Shown: positions 41,724-50,674 of the stretch, in pieces | Position numbering within the stretch: position 1 is the first letter of the stretch | Layout of the letters: each line of letters opens with the position of its first letter | NCBI RefSeq assembly: GCF_002078015.1 | Contig: NZ_LWBP01000210.1 | Span: forward strand, 310,001 to 374,000 | Direction of reading: 5' to 3' | DNA length: 64,000 bases | DNA from: Niastella populi | GTDB lineage: Bacteria > Bacteroidota > Bacteroidia > Chitinophagales > Chitinophagaceae | The notes under the pieces: model-generated | Databases searched by the model: none | Seen by the model: only the letters and a program-made list of their open reading frames with translations | Told to the model about the DNA's origin: nothing | Position numbers and translations under genes: made by a program

Positions 41724-42144
41724 GTGATCAGTTTATGGTTTGTAGTTTATGGTTTGTGGTTCTTTCACTTCAAACCACTAATAAATAGCAGGCAGATTGT
41801 TATGCGATAGTTGAAGTTACTGAACTTTCAGGGAGTATGCCAATTATCGGCGAGCCCGGATTTCGGGTCAACCATAAACAAAAAACAATAAACTATAAAC
41901 TTTTAGAAAGCAGGCCAATAATCAGGTGACTATAAATTTAGGACAACCACAAACAACAAACCATAAACCACAAACTCTTCAGCGTGCATGCCAACAATCA
42001 GCCGGCTATAAGTTTAGGATAACCACAAACAACAAACCATAAACCACAAACTCCTCTGCGTGCATGCCAATAATCCGTCAGCTATTAATTTAGGACAACC
42101 ACAAACCACAAACCATAAACCACAAACAGCCTGCGTTCCGCAGG
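41724..42144. other. Intergenic region with 76-bp tandem repeats
   Basis: No gene is seen. GTTTATGGTTTGTAG words (41728-41762) are followed by four 76-bp tandem copies (41834-42137) that end at the kup stop codon. No clear promoter for the hydrolase or terminator for kup stands out. Confidence 0.8.
41834..42137. repeat. Four tandem copies of a 76-bp repeat
   Basis: Copies begin at 41834, 41910, 41986 and 42062, exactly 76 bp apart. The last three are highly similar: a GCATGCCAATAATC start, CTATAAATTTAGGACAACC in the middle, and CAAACCATAAACCACAAAC words near the end. The first copy has diverged. Confidence 0.9.
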
Positions 42145-44139
42145 CTAATATCCCGTTATGTTTTCTTCACTGTCGAACACCCGTTTCAAATTAAGATTTG
42201 GTACCGGCGCCACAATGAGCGGGAATTTTTCAATGGTCACGTTGCTCACATCCAGGCCGAAGCCGCGTTCTTCCGACAAACTGTATTCCTTCACATTGAA
42301 ATACAGGCGCATGATCATTTTTTCGAAGAAAGGAAGTTCGATATCCTGGCTCAGGTATTTTTCCATTACAATGAACTGGAAATCGCCCACCACATTGTTA
42401 CGTTCAAGGCTTTCGTAGCGGCTGGTAATGTTCACCTCTTTATTGGCAACCAGGTCGGCCACCACTTTCCTGAACATGAGGTTGATCTTGGGCTCCATTC
42501 TGAAACCTAATCTGAACTCTACCCTGATGATGTCATTGGGAATGATATGCTCAACCGTGTACTCGCAGGTATACGGGTCGTCGAGCGTATCAACGTGAAC
42601 AAACCAGTAGATATCGGCCCGTTTGGGCTTTTTATTGAGGATGGAATAAATGATCTTATGCTCAATTTCCTTGGGGTTATTGGCGCTGGTAAGGTATACC
42701 AGGTGGGTAGCGTACTTGGGTACGGTTTTGTCGTTGCTCAATTCCTGTATTTGCGGAATATAATGTTCGAGCCTTACAAACTCCACATACCGGTTTTTGA
42801 TCTTGCGGCTGCGGTACCAGATATACATTACAAAGAACAGGGCGCCACCTACCAGCAGGGTAACGAAACCACCGTGCGGGAATTTCTCGAGGTTGGCAAA
42901 CAGGAACGACATTTCTATGGTAAGGTAAACGATCAGGAATAGATAGATCCAGATGGGTTTGGCCCTGCGCGAAACCAGGAAGTTGGCGAACAAAATGGTA
43001 GTGGCTATCATACACATGGTGATGGCCAACCCATAGGCAGCCTCCATTTGTGACGATTTCTTAAAATATAATACCATGGACACACAACCTACAAATAACA
43101 GCATGTTAATACCCGGTATGTACAATTGACCTCTTTCCTCGGTAGGGTAATTGATCTTCAGCTTGGGCCACAGGTTCAGCCGCATTGCTTCACTGATAAG
43201 CGTAAACGAGCCGCTGATCAACGCCTGGCTGGCGATGATGGCTGCTGCGGTGGCTATAAGAATGCCCGGGATCACAAACCAGTCGGGCATTATTTTATAA
43301 AATGGGTTGAAACCGGCGCTGATCATGGCGGGGGTTACCTGTTTGCCCGAATAATTTGCAAGCAGGTAAGCGCCCTGGCCCAGGTAATTCACGATGAGAC
43401 AGCTTTTTACAAATACCCATGAATACCGGATGTTTTCCCGTCCGCAATGGCCCAGGTCGCTGTACAGGGCTTCGGCCCCTGTGGTGCAAAGGAATACGCC
43501 GCCCAGGATCCAGAACCCATTAGGGTAATTCGATAACAGGTCTATAGCGTAATACGGGTTGAACGCTTTAAAAATGTGCAGGTCATCTAACAGGTGCGAA
43601 GCCCCCAGCACGGCCAGCATACAGAACCAGCAGGCCATGATGGGACCGAACATTTTTCCAATGGAGGCCGTTCCAAACTGCTGCAGGAAGAAGAGCACAC
43701 TTATGATGGCGAGAACGATATAAACGATGGTGGAATCTTCAATACGGCCAAGCCCCTGAATATTTCGCAAACCTTCTACGGCCGAAGTAACCGAGATTGG
43801 CGGGGTGATCATGCCATCGGCCAACAGGGCCGCACCCCCCAGCATGGCGGGTAATACGAGCCATCTTCGTTGCCGGCGCACCAATGCATACAACGAAAAA
43901 ATGCCTCCCTCACCCCGGTTATCGGCTTTTAGCGTAAGTACAACGTATTTCAGGGTAGTTTGCAGGGTGAGAGTCCAGATTACGCAGGACAAAGAGCCCA
44001 CAATCAATCTTTCATCTATCGTCCGGCCGCTGGTGATTGCATTTAGAACGTATAATGGAGATGTTCCGATATCGCCATAGATAATTCCTAACGCAATGAG
44101 TAAGGTGGCAACGGTAACTTTATTAATTTGTTTGCCCAC
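42145..44139 (-). CDS. kup: Low-affinity potassium transporter Kup
   Basis: Kup imports K+ with protons across the inner membrane. The 664-residue protein has about 12 membrane helices and the family motifs: GIIYGDIGTSPLYV, LKADNRGEGGIFSLYAL and MLGGAALLADGMITPPISVTSAVEGL. A cytoplasmic C-terminal domain of about 200 residues follows. GTG at 44139 is the likely start: an in-frame stop lies about 30 nt upstream with no ATG between. A hairpin in the 5' leader and a promoter 79 nt upstream suggest control at the RNA level. Confidence 0.95.
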   Translation of the reverse strand: MGKQINKVTVATLLIALGIIYGDIGTSPLYVLNAITSGRTIDERLIVGSLSCVIWTLTLQTTLKYVVLTLKADNRGEGGIFSLYALVRRQRRWLVLPAMLGGAALLADGMITPPISVTSAVEGLRNIQGLGRIEDSTIVYIVLAIISVLFFLQQFGTASIGKMFGPIMACWFCMLAVLGASHLLDDLHIFKAFNPYYAIDLLSNYPNGFWILGGVFLCTTGAEALYSDLGHCGRENIRYSWVFVKSCLIVNYLGQGAYLLANYSGKQVTPAMISAGFNPFYKIMPDWFVIPGILIATAAAIIASQALISGSFTLISEAMRLNLWPKLKINYPTEERGQLYIPGINMLLFVGCVSMVLYFKKSSQMEAAYGLAITMCMIATTILFANFLVSRRAKPIWIYLFLIVYLTIEMSFLFANLEKFPHGGFVTLLVGGALFFVMYIWYRSRKIKNRYVEFVRLEHYIPQIQELSNDKTVPKYATHLVYLTSANNPKEIEHKIIYSILNKKPKRADIYWFVHVDTLDDPYTCEYTVEHIIPNDIIRVEFRLGFRMEPKINLMFRKVVADLVANKEVNITSRYESLERNNVVGDFQFIVMEKYLSQDIELPFFEKMIMRLYFNVKEYSLSEERGFGLDVSNVTIEKFPLIVAPVPNLNLKRVFDSEENITGY

Positions 44140-44190
44140 GGTAGTGTCGCTTATCCCGTTATCAAAGGGTTTTTAATAAAAATGGTAGCA

Positions 44191-44212
44191 CCCCGGGTGA
44201 TAGTTCCCGGGG
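44191..44212 (-). promoter_or_regulatory. Leader hairpin of kup
   Basis: CCCCGGG (44191-44197) and CCCGGGG (44206-44212) form a strong stem with an 8-nt loop, extended by two more pairs across a mismatch. On the minus strand TGCTACCATTTTTATT follows, so it resembles an attenuator in the leader. I could not match it to a known riboswitch. Confidence 0.55.
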
Positions 44213-44221
44213 CGCCCGGTA

Positions 44222-44229
44222 CAAAGGTA
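44222..44229 (-). promoter_or_regulatory. Putative -7 element of kup
   Basis: TACCTTTG on the minus strand matches TAnnTTTG. The 12-mer TACCTTTGTACC is identical to that at 22949-22960. The leader to the GTG would be about 80 nt and include the hairpin. Confidence 0.5.
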
Positions 44230-44404
44230 TACGTAAAAATATTAATTCTGAGCCATTTTATGAATCGAACCTGAAATGCCGACGGATTTTATGCACTTTC
44301 GGTTGCCTGCGAATCAATAAAAAATGAAAGCTTAAATTTATTGCGAAAGTTTGGGCAGCCGTTTAACAATCAGTAATTTGGCATATAACATGCATTGCAG
44401 CACC

Positions 44405-45955
44405 ATGATGAATTCAGGCAAAAAAACAGGGCGACAATTGCTGCTGGTAGCATTGTTGCTGGTAGCTTTTTCATATATCAGTTCCGCACAGCGGATCACC
44501 TATTCCCTGGCTGAACGGGAAGACAGCCGGCGTACCGATTTTGAAATAATCGGCAAGATCGGTGCCAACGTTCTTGTGTTCAAAAACAACCGTAACGAAA
44601 ATGCCATCAGCGTTTACAATAACGATATGAAGCTGCTCGAACGGGTAAAGCTGGAGTATGTTGACGACCGCTGGATCAACGTCGACTTCATTCCCTATTC
44701 AGATCACGTGTGGATGATCTACCAGTTCCAGCGCAGAAGTATCGTGTATTGCATGGGGGTAAAGCTCGATGCCAACGCCAAACGCATGTCGGAGCCCATC
44801 GAGCTCGATACAACCCGCATAGGCTGGGCCGCCAGTAACAAACTCTACAGCACCATTTACAGCGACGACAAGCAAAAGATCATGGTGTTCAAGATCAATA
44901 ACAAGAATCCCAAGAGTTTCCTGTTCACCACGATGCTGTTCAATAACAGCTTCGAGTTGCAGAATAAACATCATATGAACATGGCCATGGAAGAGCGGAA
45001 CGACTATTTTACCGACTTCCTGCTTGATAACGACGGAGACATGGTTTTTGGCAAATTCGTTCGAAAGAATGGCAGCGATTATATCAGCAAACTGCAGCTC
45101 ATTACCAAAAAAGCGGGGGAGGAGCGGTTTACGGTCCGTGACCTGAACAAAAAAGAAGACCGGGTGCTCGACGAAGTAAAAGTAAAGGTCGACAACACCA
45201 ACCGGCGCTACCTGTTCTCGGCCCTCTATTACAAACAAAAACGGGGCAATGTGGAAGGATTGTACTCCGTGATCTGGGACAAGGCCGCCGATTCTGTCAT
45301 GAAAGAATCGATGCTGGCTTTCAATGAAGATCTGCGTAAACAGGCCAAGGGGCCCGATGCCAACCTGCGGATAGCCTTTAATGACTACTTTATCAGCGAT
45401 ATTATCATAAAAAGGGATGGCGGGTATATACTTACAGCCGAATCGATGTATACTACATCCCGCGGCGGTACGTTTAATAGATGGGATTATCTGTATTGGA
45501 ACAATCCCTGGTCGTCGCCGCTCGATTATAGTTACTGGTCGCCCTACTATAGTCCCTGGCGCTCGCCCTGGAACCGGTACGGTGGCTCTTCCGCAACCCG
45601 CTATCATGCCGAGAACATTATGGTGCTTTCATTCGATAAGGACGAAACGCTGCAATGGAGCAACGTGATCTCGAAAACGCAGTTCGACGACGAAACGGAT
45701 GCGCTGGTGTCGCACTCGCTGATGATAACCGGGGGTGAATTGCATTTTTTGTTTAATGTGTATGAGCGCAGAACCCTGTTACTGAACGACCATAGCATTG
45801 CTGCCGATGGTAAGGTTACCCGGCACCCAACACTGAAAAACCTGGATAGGGGAGTGGAATTCATGCCCCGGCTGGGTAAACAGGTAAGTGCCGGCTCCAT
45901 GATCGTTCCCTGTCAATACAGAAACTATCTTACTTTCGCCAAAATTGAATTTTAA
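44405..45955 (+). CDS. Secreted protein of unknown function with a Trp/Tyr/Pro-rich insert
   Basis: A 516-residue protein with a clear signal peptide (KKTGRQLLLVALLLVAFSYISSAQ). The mature part has repeated beta-like segments (ISVYNNDMKLLERVKLEY, SYISKLQLITKKAGEE, ENIMVLSFDKDETLQWSNVI) that suggest a propeller-like fold. A stretch encoded at about 45490-45590 is full of Trp, Tyr, Pro and Ser (YWNNPWSSPLDYSYWSPYYS). I do not recognise a family. The frame is open from a TTG at 44351; ATG 44405 is chosen as it starts the signal peptide (44408 is equally possible). The DUF6427 gene follows after 13 nt. Confidence 0.8.
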   Translation: MMNSGKKTGRQLLLVALLLVAFSYISSAQRITYSLAEREDSRRTDFEIIGKIGANVLVFKNNRNENAISVYNNDMKLLERVKLEYVDDRWINVDFIPYSDHVWMIYQFQRRSIVYCMGVKLDANAKRMSEPIELDTTRIGWAASNKLYSTIYSDDKQKIMVFKINNKNPKSFLFTTMLFNNSFELQNKHHMNMAMEERNDYFTDFLLDNDGDMVFGKFVRKNGSDYISKLQLITKKAGEERFTVRDLNKKEDRVLDEVKVKVDNTNRRYLFSALYYKQKRGNVEGLYSVIWDKAADSVMKESMLAFNEDLRKQAKGPDANLRIAFNDYFISDIIIKRDGGYILTAESMYTTSRGGTFNRWDYLYWNNPWSSPLDYSYWSPYYSPWRSPWNRYGGSSATRYHAENIMVLSFDKDETLQWSNVISKTQFDDETDALVSHSLMITGGELHFLFNVYERRTLLLNDHSIAADGKVTRHPTLKNLDRGVEFMPRLGKQVSAGSMIVPCQYRNYLTFAKIEF

Positions 45956-45968
45956 AATATCTGTTTGA

Positions 45969-46955
45969 GTGACAGGAATATTCAAGCAAAAAACCTCCAG
46001 TAATATCATCGTATTGCTGGTATATGGTTTAATTCTGAAATTTAATCGTTTTCTGAACCCTGCCGGCGGTCCCCTGCAACAACCGGAAGACCATTTCCTG
46101 TATAACTGGCTGATCAGTTTGTTAAAGCCGCTGAATATTCACCCGGTCCTGTATGTATTGTTCACTTTCCTGCTGTTGTTCAGCCAGGCATTGTTGTTCA
46201 ACCGTATTTGTAACGACCAGAAGCTGCTGCCGCGGCCCAATTACCTGCCGGCAATGGCCTACATGCTTACCACCTCGCTGTTTGCCGAGTGGAACTATTT
46301 TTCGGCGCCCCTGCTGGCCAATACCTTCCTGATCTGGATCTTTTACCGCATGACCACCCTGCCCAATATTCAAAAACCGGCTGCGGCCATTTTCAGTATT
46401 GGCGTTCAAATAGGCATTGTTACCCTCTTATACCGCCCCGCCGTTGTTTTTGTGGCGCTGGTGTTGCTGGCCCTGTTCATCATGCGGCCATTCAGGCTGA
46501 AGGAGTGGGCCATCAATCTGCTGGGTATTACCATGCCGTACTATTTTCTGGCCCTCGTGCTGTACCTCGGCGATCAGTGGGACTGGAATAAGATAAAGCC
46601 GGTGTTCACTATCAGTTTACCTGCCATTCCTTCTTCAGTATACAATACAATAAGCATTACGTTACTGGTTGTGCCCTTTATGATCGGCGGCTACTTTGTA
46701 CAGTCCAATCTCAACAAAATGTACATTCATGTGCGTAAAAGCTGGAGCCTGCTGCTGCTGTACCTGATCATGGCCATGCTCATCATTATGGCCGACGGGG
46801 GCAGCAATTATGTGAGCTGGATGCTGTGCGCAGTGCCCATTACCGCCTTTCATGCCGCTATGTACTTTTATATCGGTTCCCGCCGTCTGCCCATGATCCT
46901 TCACTGGGTTATTTTTGGCTATGCCATTTATCTTAATTATGTGATTAAAAATTAA
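45969..46955 (+). CDS. DUF6427-type integral membrane protein
   Basis: A 328-residue polytopic protein with about nine hydrophobic segments (for example VLYVLFTFLLLFSQALLF, TLLYRPAVVFVALVLLALFI, LLLLYLIMAMLIIMADGG). The opening MTGIFKQKTSSNIIVLLVYG with KFNRFLNP resembles the Bacteroidota DUF6427 family. Function unknown. A GTG at 45969 is the likely start, 13 nt after the preceding stop, so the two genes are probably one operon. A short gap of repeats separates it from purQ. Confidence 0.75.
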   Translation: MTGIFKQKTSSNIIVLLVYGLILKFNRFLNPAGGPLQQPEDHFLYNWLISLLKPLNIHPVLYVLFTFLLLFSQALLFNRICNDQKLLPRPNYLPAMAYMLTTSLFAEWNYFSAPLLANTFLIWIFYRMTTLPNIQKPAAAIFSIGVQIGIVTLLYRPAVVFVALVLLALFIMRPFRLKEWAINLLGITMPYYFLALVLYLGDQWDWNKIKPVFTISLPAIPSSVYNTISITLLVVPFMIGGYFVQSNLNKMYIHVRKSWSLLLLYLIMAMLIIMADGGSNYVSWMLCAVPITAFHAAMYFYIGSRRLPMILHWVIFGYAIYLNYVIKN

Positions 46956-47056
46956 GACTGCAACTGATTGATAATTAAAATGCTATGTTGGTTTAAAACA
47001 GCAGGCTTAAAGCTTTAAGCCCTACGCTGTTGGCTAAAGGGAACAGCGGAAACCGT

Positions 47057-47093
47057 ATTTGCTTACGGCTTGCAGCTTACGGCTTACAGCTGC
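47057..47093. repeat. GCTTACGGCTTGCAGCTTAC word repeat upstream of purQ
   Basis: TTTGCTTACGGCTTGCAGCT and CTTACGGCTTACAGCTG belong to the same family as 22846-22946 and 36405-36535 and again lie directly before a -7 element. Confidence 0.7.
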
Positions 47094-47104
47094 GGGAAAC
47101 ATAT

Positions 47105-47112
47105 TATCTTTG
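47105..47112 (+). promoter_or_regulatory. Putative -7 element of purQ
   Basis: TATCTTTG matches TAnnTTTG, 51 nt upstream of the ATG at 47164. Confidence 0.5.
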
Positions 47113-47163
47113 CATTTCAATTTAAAGAACGCCATCTGGCTAAAAACAAATAAACATTTTCAG

Positions 47164-47865
47164 ATGAAATTTGGTGTTGTAGTTTTTCCCGGCTCCAATT
47201 GCGATCGCGATATGCAGGATGCCTTGCAAGATGATCTGAATCAGGAAGTAATAATGCTTTGGCATAAAGATAAGGACCTCAGTATGTTCTCAACTGAAGA
47301 CTGCATTGTGCTGCCCGGCGGTTTCTCCTACGGCGATTATATGCGCTGCGGGGCCATTGCCCGGTTCAGCCCAATGATGCAAAGTGTGATCGAATTTGCC
47401 CAAAAAGGCGGTAAAGTGCTTGGCGTTTGTAATGGTTTCCAGATCCTTTGCGAATCGCATTTATTACCCGGTGTTTTATTACGTAATGCCAATCAGCAGT
47501 TTATTTGCAGGAACGTATACCTCAAAGGCATAGGTTCCGATAAAGCGCTGAAAATACCTATTGCGCATGGCGAAGGCAGGTTCTATGCCGATGACGCAAC
47601 ACTCAACAAACTGGAAGCCAATAACCAGGTTATATATCGTTATTGCAACGAGAACGGCGAAATAACCGCCGAAGCCAACCCCAATGGCGCCACCCGTAAT
47701 ATTGCGGGAATCTGTAATGAACAACGCAATGTGTTTGGTATGATGCCGCACCCCGAGCGGGCTACCTCAGCCGCATTGGGCAATACCGACGGCCGAATCG
47801 TATTACAATCGCTGATCATGGGCGTAACCGCTGTCACGGAAAAAGCGGCGCTGGTCAATTTTTAG
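47164..47865 (+). CDS. purQ: Phosphoribosylformylglycinamidine synthase subunit PurQ
   Basis: PurQ is the glutaminase subunit that supplies ammonia to PurL in purine synthesis. The 233-residue class I glutamine amidotransferase has FPGSNCDRDM at the start, PGGFSYGDYMRCGAIA, nucleophile Cys89 in GVCNGFQIL, and the His196/Glu198 pair in MPHPER. The frame is open from 47059, but ATG 47164 (MKFGVVVFPGSNCDRD) is the family start. Neither purL nor purS is adjacent; the separate subunit implies that they are encoded elsewhere. Confidence 0.96.
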   Translation: MKFGVVVFPGSNCDRDMQDALQDDLNQEVIMLWHKDKDLSMFSTEDCIVLPGGFSYGDYMRCGAIARFSPMMQSVIEFAQKGGKVLGVCNGFQILCESHLLPGVLLRNANQQFICRNVYLKGIGSDKALKIPIAHGEGRFYADDATLNKLEANNQVIYRYCNENGEITAEANPNGATRNIAGICNEQRNVFGMMPHPERATSAALGNTDGRIVLQSLIMGVTAVTEKAALVNF

Positions 47866-47933
47866 ATAATTATTAAGTTTTTTTCTTAGACTTTTGAGGC
47901 AGATAAACTGTTTTAATAAGTAAACAATACAAC

Positions 47934-48386
47934 ATGAAGGTAACGCTGCTCTCCCTTTTGGTAACGATGATCGGTGCTGTTTCGATGGCGCAGTCGAGTA
48001 AAGAAGTAAAATGGGCTTTTACATCAAAAAAGATAGCCGACAAAACATATGAGGTTCGCATGACAGCCACCGTAAATAACGGCTGGCATATCTACTCCCA
48101 GAAAGTGGGCGTTGACGGACCGATACCAACGGCATTTACTTTTACCAAAAACCCATTGGTAGTGCTGGAAGGCGCACCCAACGAAGTTGGAAAGGTGATC
48201 AGTAAAAATGAAGAAGTTTGGGGTGGCGTGGTACGCTACTTTGAAGATAAAGTTGAATTTATACAAAAAGTTAAGATCAAAGGCGGTAAAACAAACCTCG
48301 CAGGTAAAGTAGAGTATATGGTTTGTAATGAAGAAAAATGCCTGCCGCCTGCTGAAACAACTTTCTCTGTAGCAATAGGCGGATAA
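47934..48386 (+). CDS. Stand-alone DsbD alpha-domain protein
   Basis: A 150-residue exported protein (signal peptide VTLLSLLVTMIGAVSMAQ) consisting only of the DsbD N-terminal (alpha, DsbD_N) domain. NNGWHIYSQ and YMVCNEEKCLPPAE are family blocks; the cysteines are residues 131 and 136. In full DsbD this domain hands electrons from the membrane domain to periplasmic thiols. The next gene encodes a full DsbD whose own alpha domain lacks these cysteines, so this protein may provide the redox-active alpha domain in trans. Confidence 0.85.
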   Translation: MKVTLLSLLVTMIGAVSMAQSSKEVKWAFTSKKIADKTYEVRMTATVNNGWHIYSQKVGVDGPIPTAFTFTKNPLVVLEGAPNEVGKVISKNEEVWGGVVRYFEDKVEFIQKVKIKGGKTNLAGKVEYMVCNEEKCLPPAETTFSVAIGG

Positions 48387-48560
48387 GGCTGAAAGCTAAA
48401 GGCACAAGGCTGAAGGCGAAAACCGAAGATAAGAGGGAATGCCGAACAACCGGAGACAAGCGTTCAGCCTTAATCGTTCAGCGTTTAGCATATTCCGGGT
48501 TTTTCGGAAATAATCGGGTTGAACGAATTTCGGAGGCTGGCATTCAGCGTTAAGCATATT
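48387..48560. repeat. TTCAGCGTTTAGCA word repeat between the DsbD genes
   Basis: GGCTGAAAGCTAAAGGCACA words at the left and CGTTCAGCGTTTAGCATATT words at the right form a loose inverted structure around CGAACAACCGG. The same words lie at 26384-26505 and 63836-63950. Confidence 0.6.
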
Positions 48561-48648
48561 AAACGGGTTCTTGTTAAAAGAACTCGTTTGTTTTTTTGCA
48601 AAGTCAGTATCGCATTTATTTAATTGTGAATTGCTTTCAAATAATTGT

Positions 48649-50613
48649 ATGAAACATTTTCTATGGAGTTTAATAGCGCTTTGCTGCATCAACTCCACCG
48701 TGGTTAAGGGCCAGGATGCAACTGCTTACAAATGGGAGGTCACCGGTAAAAAAGTACAGGATAAAGTATACGAATTAACCTTTACTACTCCCGGAAACAA
48801 CAAATGGCAGTTATATGGCGCCAATGAATCGATAAGCGATGTGCCATCAGTAGAAATGGAGTTCGCCGATTCTTCCATTGAAGTAAAAAAGCCGTTCAAA
48901 GAAAGCGGGAACAGCGTTGCATTTAAAAATCCCATTTTCGATAACACTTCATTTAAAGTATACGAGGGGCCCGCTTCATTTACGGTAACGGTTCAGTTCA
49001 GCGGAGCCGTACCGGCCAACCTGTTAGGTACTTTTCGTTATACATATGGCAAAGGCGAAGAGTTCTACCCGTTGAACGCCTATGCTTTTTCCGTTCCGTT
49101 AGAAGGCGGTGTGGCGTCCACAACAAAGATCAGGGTAGCCTCTTTTGACCTGAAAAATCCCGTAAATGCCTGTGGCGATGAAGATACCGGTGGTAAAAGC
49201 CTGGCCGGTATATTTCTGATCGGTATGCTGGGCGGTTTTATTGCATTGTTCACGCCCTGCGTATTCCCGCTGATCCCGTTGACGGTTTCGTTCTTTACAA
49301 AAAAGAGTGAGGATAAAAAGAAAGGTATTGGCAATGCTACCATATACGGCCTGTTTATTTTTCTGATCTATATTTTATTGAGCATTCCGTTTCATCTTGT
49401 TGATAATGTACAACCGGAGATCCTCAATAATATCTCCACCAATATGTGGTTGAACATTCTCTTCTTTTTCATTTTTGTATTCTTTGCCATTTCTTTCTTT
49501 GGCTTTTTCGAAATAGGCCTGCCCAGCGGGCTCGCCAATAAGATCGACTCCCGCTCAGGCATGAGTAGTTTGGGCGGCATCTTTTTTATGGCGCTTACGC
49601 TGGCCATTGTTTCGTTCTCCTGTACCGGGCCTATTTTGGGTTCACTGCTGGCAGGCGTAGCATCAGAGGGCGCCTGGCCATTGACAGTGGGTTTGGCTGG
49701 TTTTGGTTTGGCGCTTGCCTTACCGTTTGCCCTGTTTGCCATGTTCCCCGGCTGGTTACAATCATTACCAAAATCGGGTGGCTGGCTAACCAACGTAAAA
49801 GTGGTGCTGGGTTTCCTCGAGCTGGCCATGGCGGTAAAATTCCTGTCGAATGCCGATCTGGTAAAACAATGGGGATTTTTAAAACGGGAAGTGTTCTTTG
49901 CCATCTGGGTAGTGATTGGTATCCTCATCGTGTTGTACCTGTTGGGCAAGATCAGGTTCCCGCATGATGGTCCGGTTAAAAAGTTCAGCAAAACCCGCAT
50001 CGCATTCATCGCCATTTTTGCGGCAGCCACTATATACCTGATACCCGGACTAACCAATACCCACAGCGCGAACCTGGGGCTTATCAGTGGCTTTCCGCCG
50101 CCGCTTTGTTATAGCCTGTATAGTAACCCGGTGAATTGTGAAAAGGGTAAGTCGATAGAACCTTTGCGGAATGATTATGAAGAAGCGCTGGCGCGCGCCA
50201 AAAAGGAGAACAAACCGGTGCTGATAGATTTTACCGGCTGGGCCTGTGTAAACTGCCGTCGCATGGAAGAGAATGTATGGCCCAATGAACAGGTGAATGC
50301 GTTGATAAGGGATAAATTCATTATCGTGTCGCTGTATGTAGATGAAAAAAGGGCATTGCCGGCCACCCAGCAGGTTGATTTTGTAACAAAGACCGGCGCA
50401 CAAAAGAAGATCATTACGGTAGGTGACAAGTGGGCAACTTTTCAGTCGGAGAACTTCGATGCGGTGGCGCAACCACAATATGCCATCATAAGCCCCGATG
50501 AAAAAGTACTTACAAAAACCAAAGGATATACACCCAGTGCGAAAGAATTTGCCCAGTGGCTTGAGTGTGGAATAGATGCCTATAAGAAAGACAGGCAAAC
50601 GGCAGCGAAGTAA
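48649..50613 (+). CDS. dsbD: Thiol:disulfide interchange protein DsbD
   Basis: DsbD carries electrons from cytoplasmic thioredoxin across the inner membrane to periplasmic thiols. The 654-residue protein has a signal peptide, an alpha-like domain (about 22-150) lacking cysteines where the redox pair should be (YGKGEEFYPL), the eight-helix beta domain with Cys204 (FTPCVFPLIPL) and Cys325 (FSCTGPILG), and a C-terminal thioredoxin domain with Cys533/Cys536 (WACVNC). The ATG at 48649 begins the signal peptide; upstream codons are intergenic. Three hairpins follow the stop. Confidence 0.93.
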   Translation: MKHFLWSLIALCCINSTVVKGQDATAYKWEVTGKKVQDKVYELTFTTPGNNKWQLYGANESISDVPSVEMEFADSSIEVKKPFKESGNSVAFKNPIFDNTSFKVYEGPASFTVTVQFSGAVPANLLGTFRYTYGKGEEFYPLNAYAFSVPLEGGVASTTKIRVASFDLKNPVNACGDEDTGGKSLAGIFLIGMLGGFIALFTPCVFPLIPLTVSFFTKKSEDKKKGIGNATIYGLFIFLIYILLSIPFHLVDNVQPEILNNISTNMWLNILFFFIFVFFAISFFGFFEIGLPSGLANKIDSRSGMSSLGGIFFMALTLAIVSFSCTGPILGSLLAGVASEGAWPLTVGLAGFGLALALPFALFAMFPGWLQSLPKSGGWLTNVKVVLGFLELAMAVKFLSNADLVKQWGFLKREVFFAIWVVIGILIVLYLLGKIRFPHDGPVKKFSKTRIAFIAIFAAATIYLIPGLTNTHSANLGLISGFPPPLCYSLYSNPVNCEKGKSIEPLRNDYEEALARAKKENKPVLIDFTGWACVNCRRMEENVWPNEQVNALIRDKFIIVSLYVDEKRALPATQQVDFVTKTGAQKKIITVGDKWATFQSENFDAVAQPQYAIISPDEKVLTKTKGYTPSAKEFAQWLECGIDAYKKDRQTAAK

Positions 50614-50615
50614 AC

Positions 50616-50672
50616 AAGTGTGCCACACCTCCAGGGTGTGGCACACTTACAATCCCGAAGTTCAGCTTCGGG
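50616..50672. repeat. Two perfect hairpins after dsbD
   Basis: AAGTGTGCCACACC (50616-50629) and GGTGTGGCACACTT (50635-50648) are a perfect 14-bp inverted repeat with a 5-nt loop, 3 nt after the dsbD stop. CCCGAAG and CTTCGGG (50654-50672) form a second hairpin. They may stabilise the mRNA 3' end. Confidence 0.8.
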
Positions 50673-50674
50673 AC

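Noticed and set aside
41834-42137. CRISPR array
   Set aside because: The 76-bp units are contiguous direct repeats without unique spacers, and no cas genes are present.
44140-44229. TPP or c-di-AMP riboswitch before kup
   Set aside because: CGGGGTGC resembles the start of a TPP element, but the CTGAGA and later conserved parts are missing; the element is too short for the c-di-AMP class.
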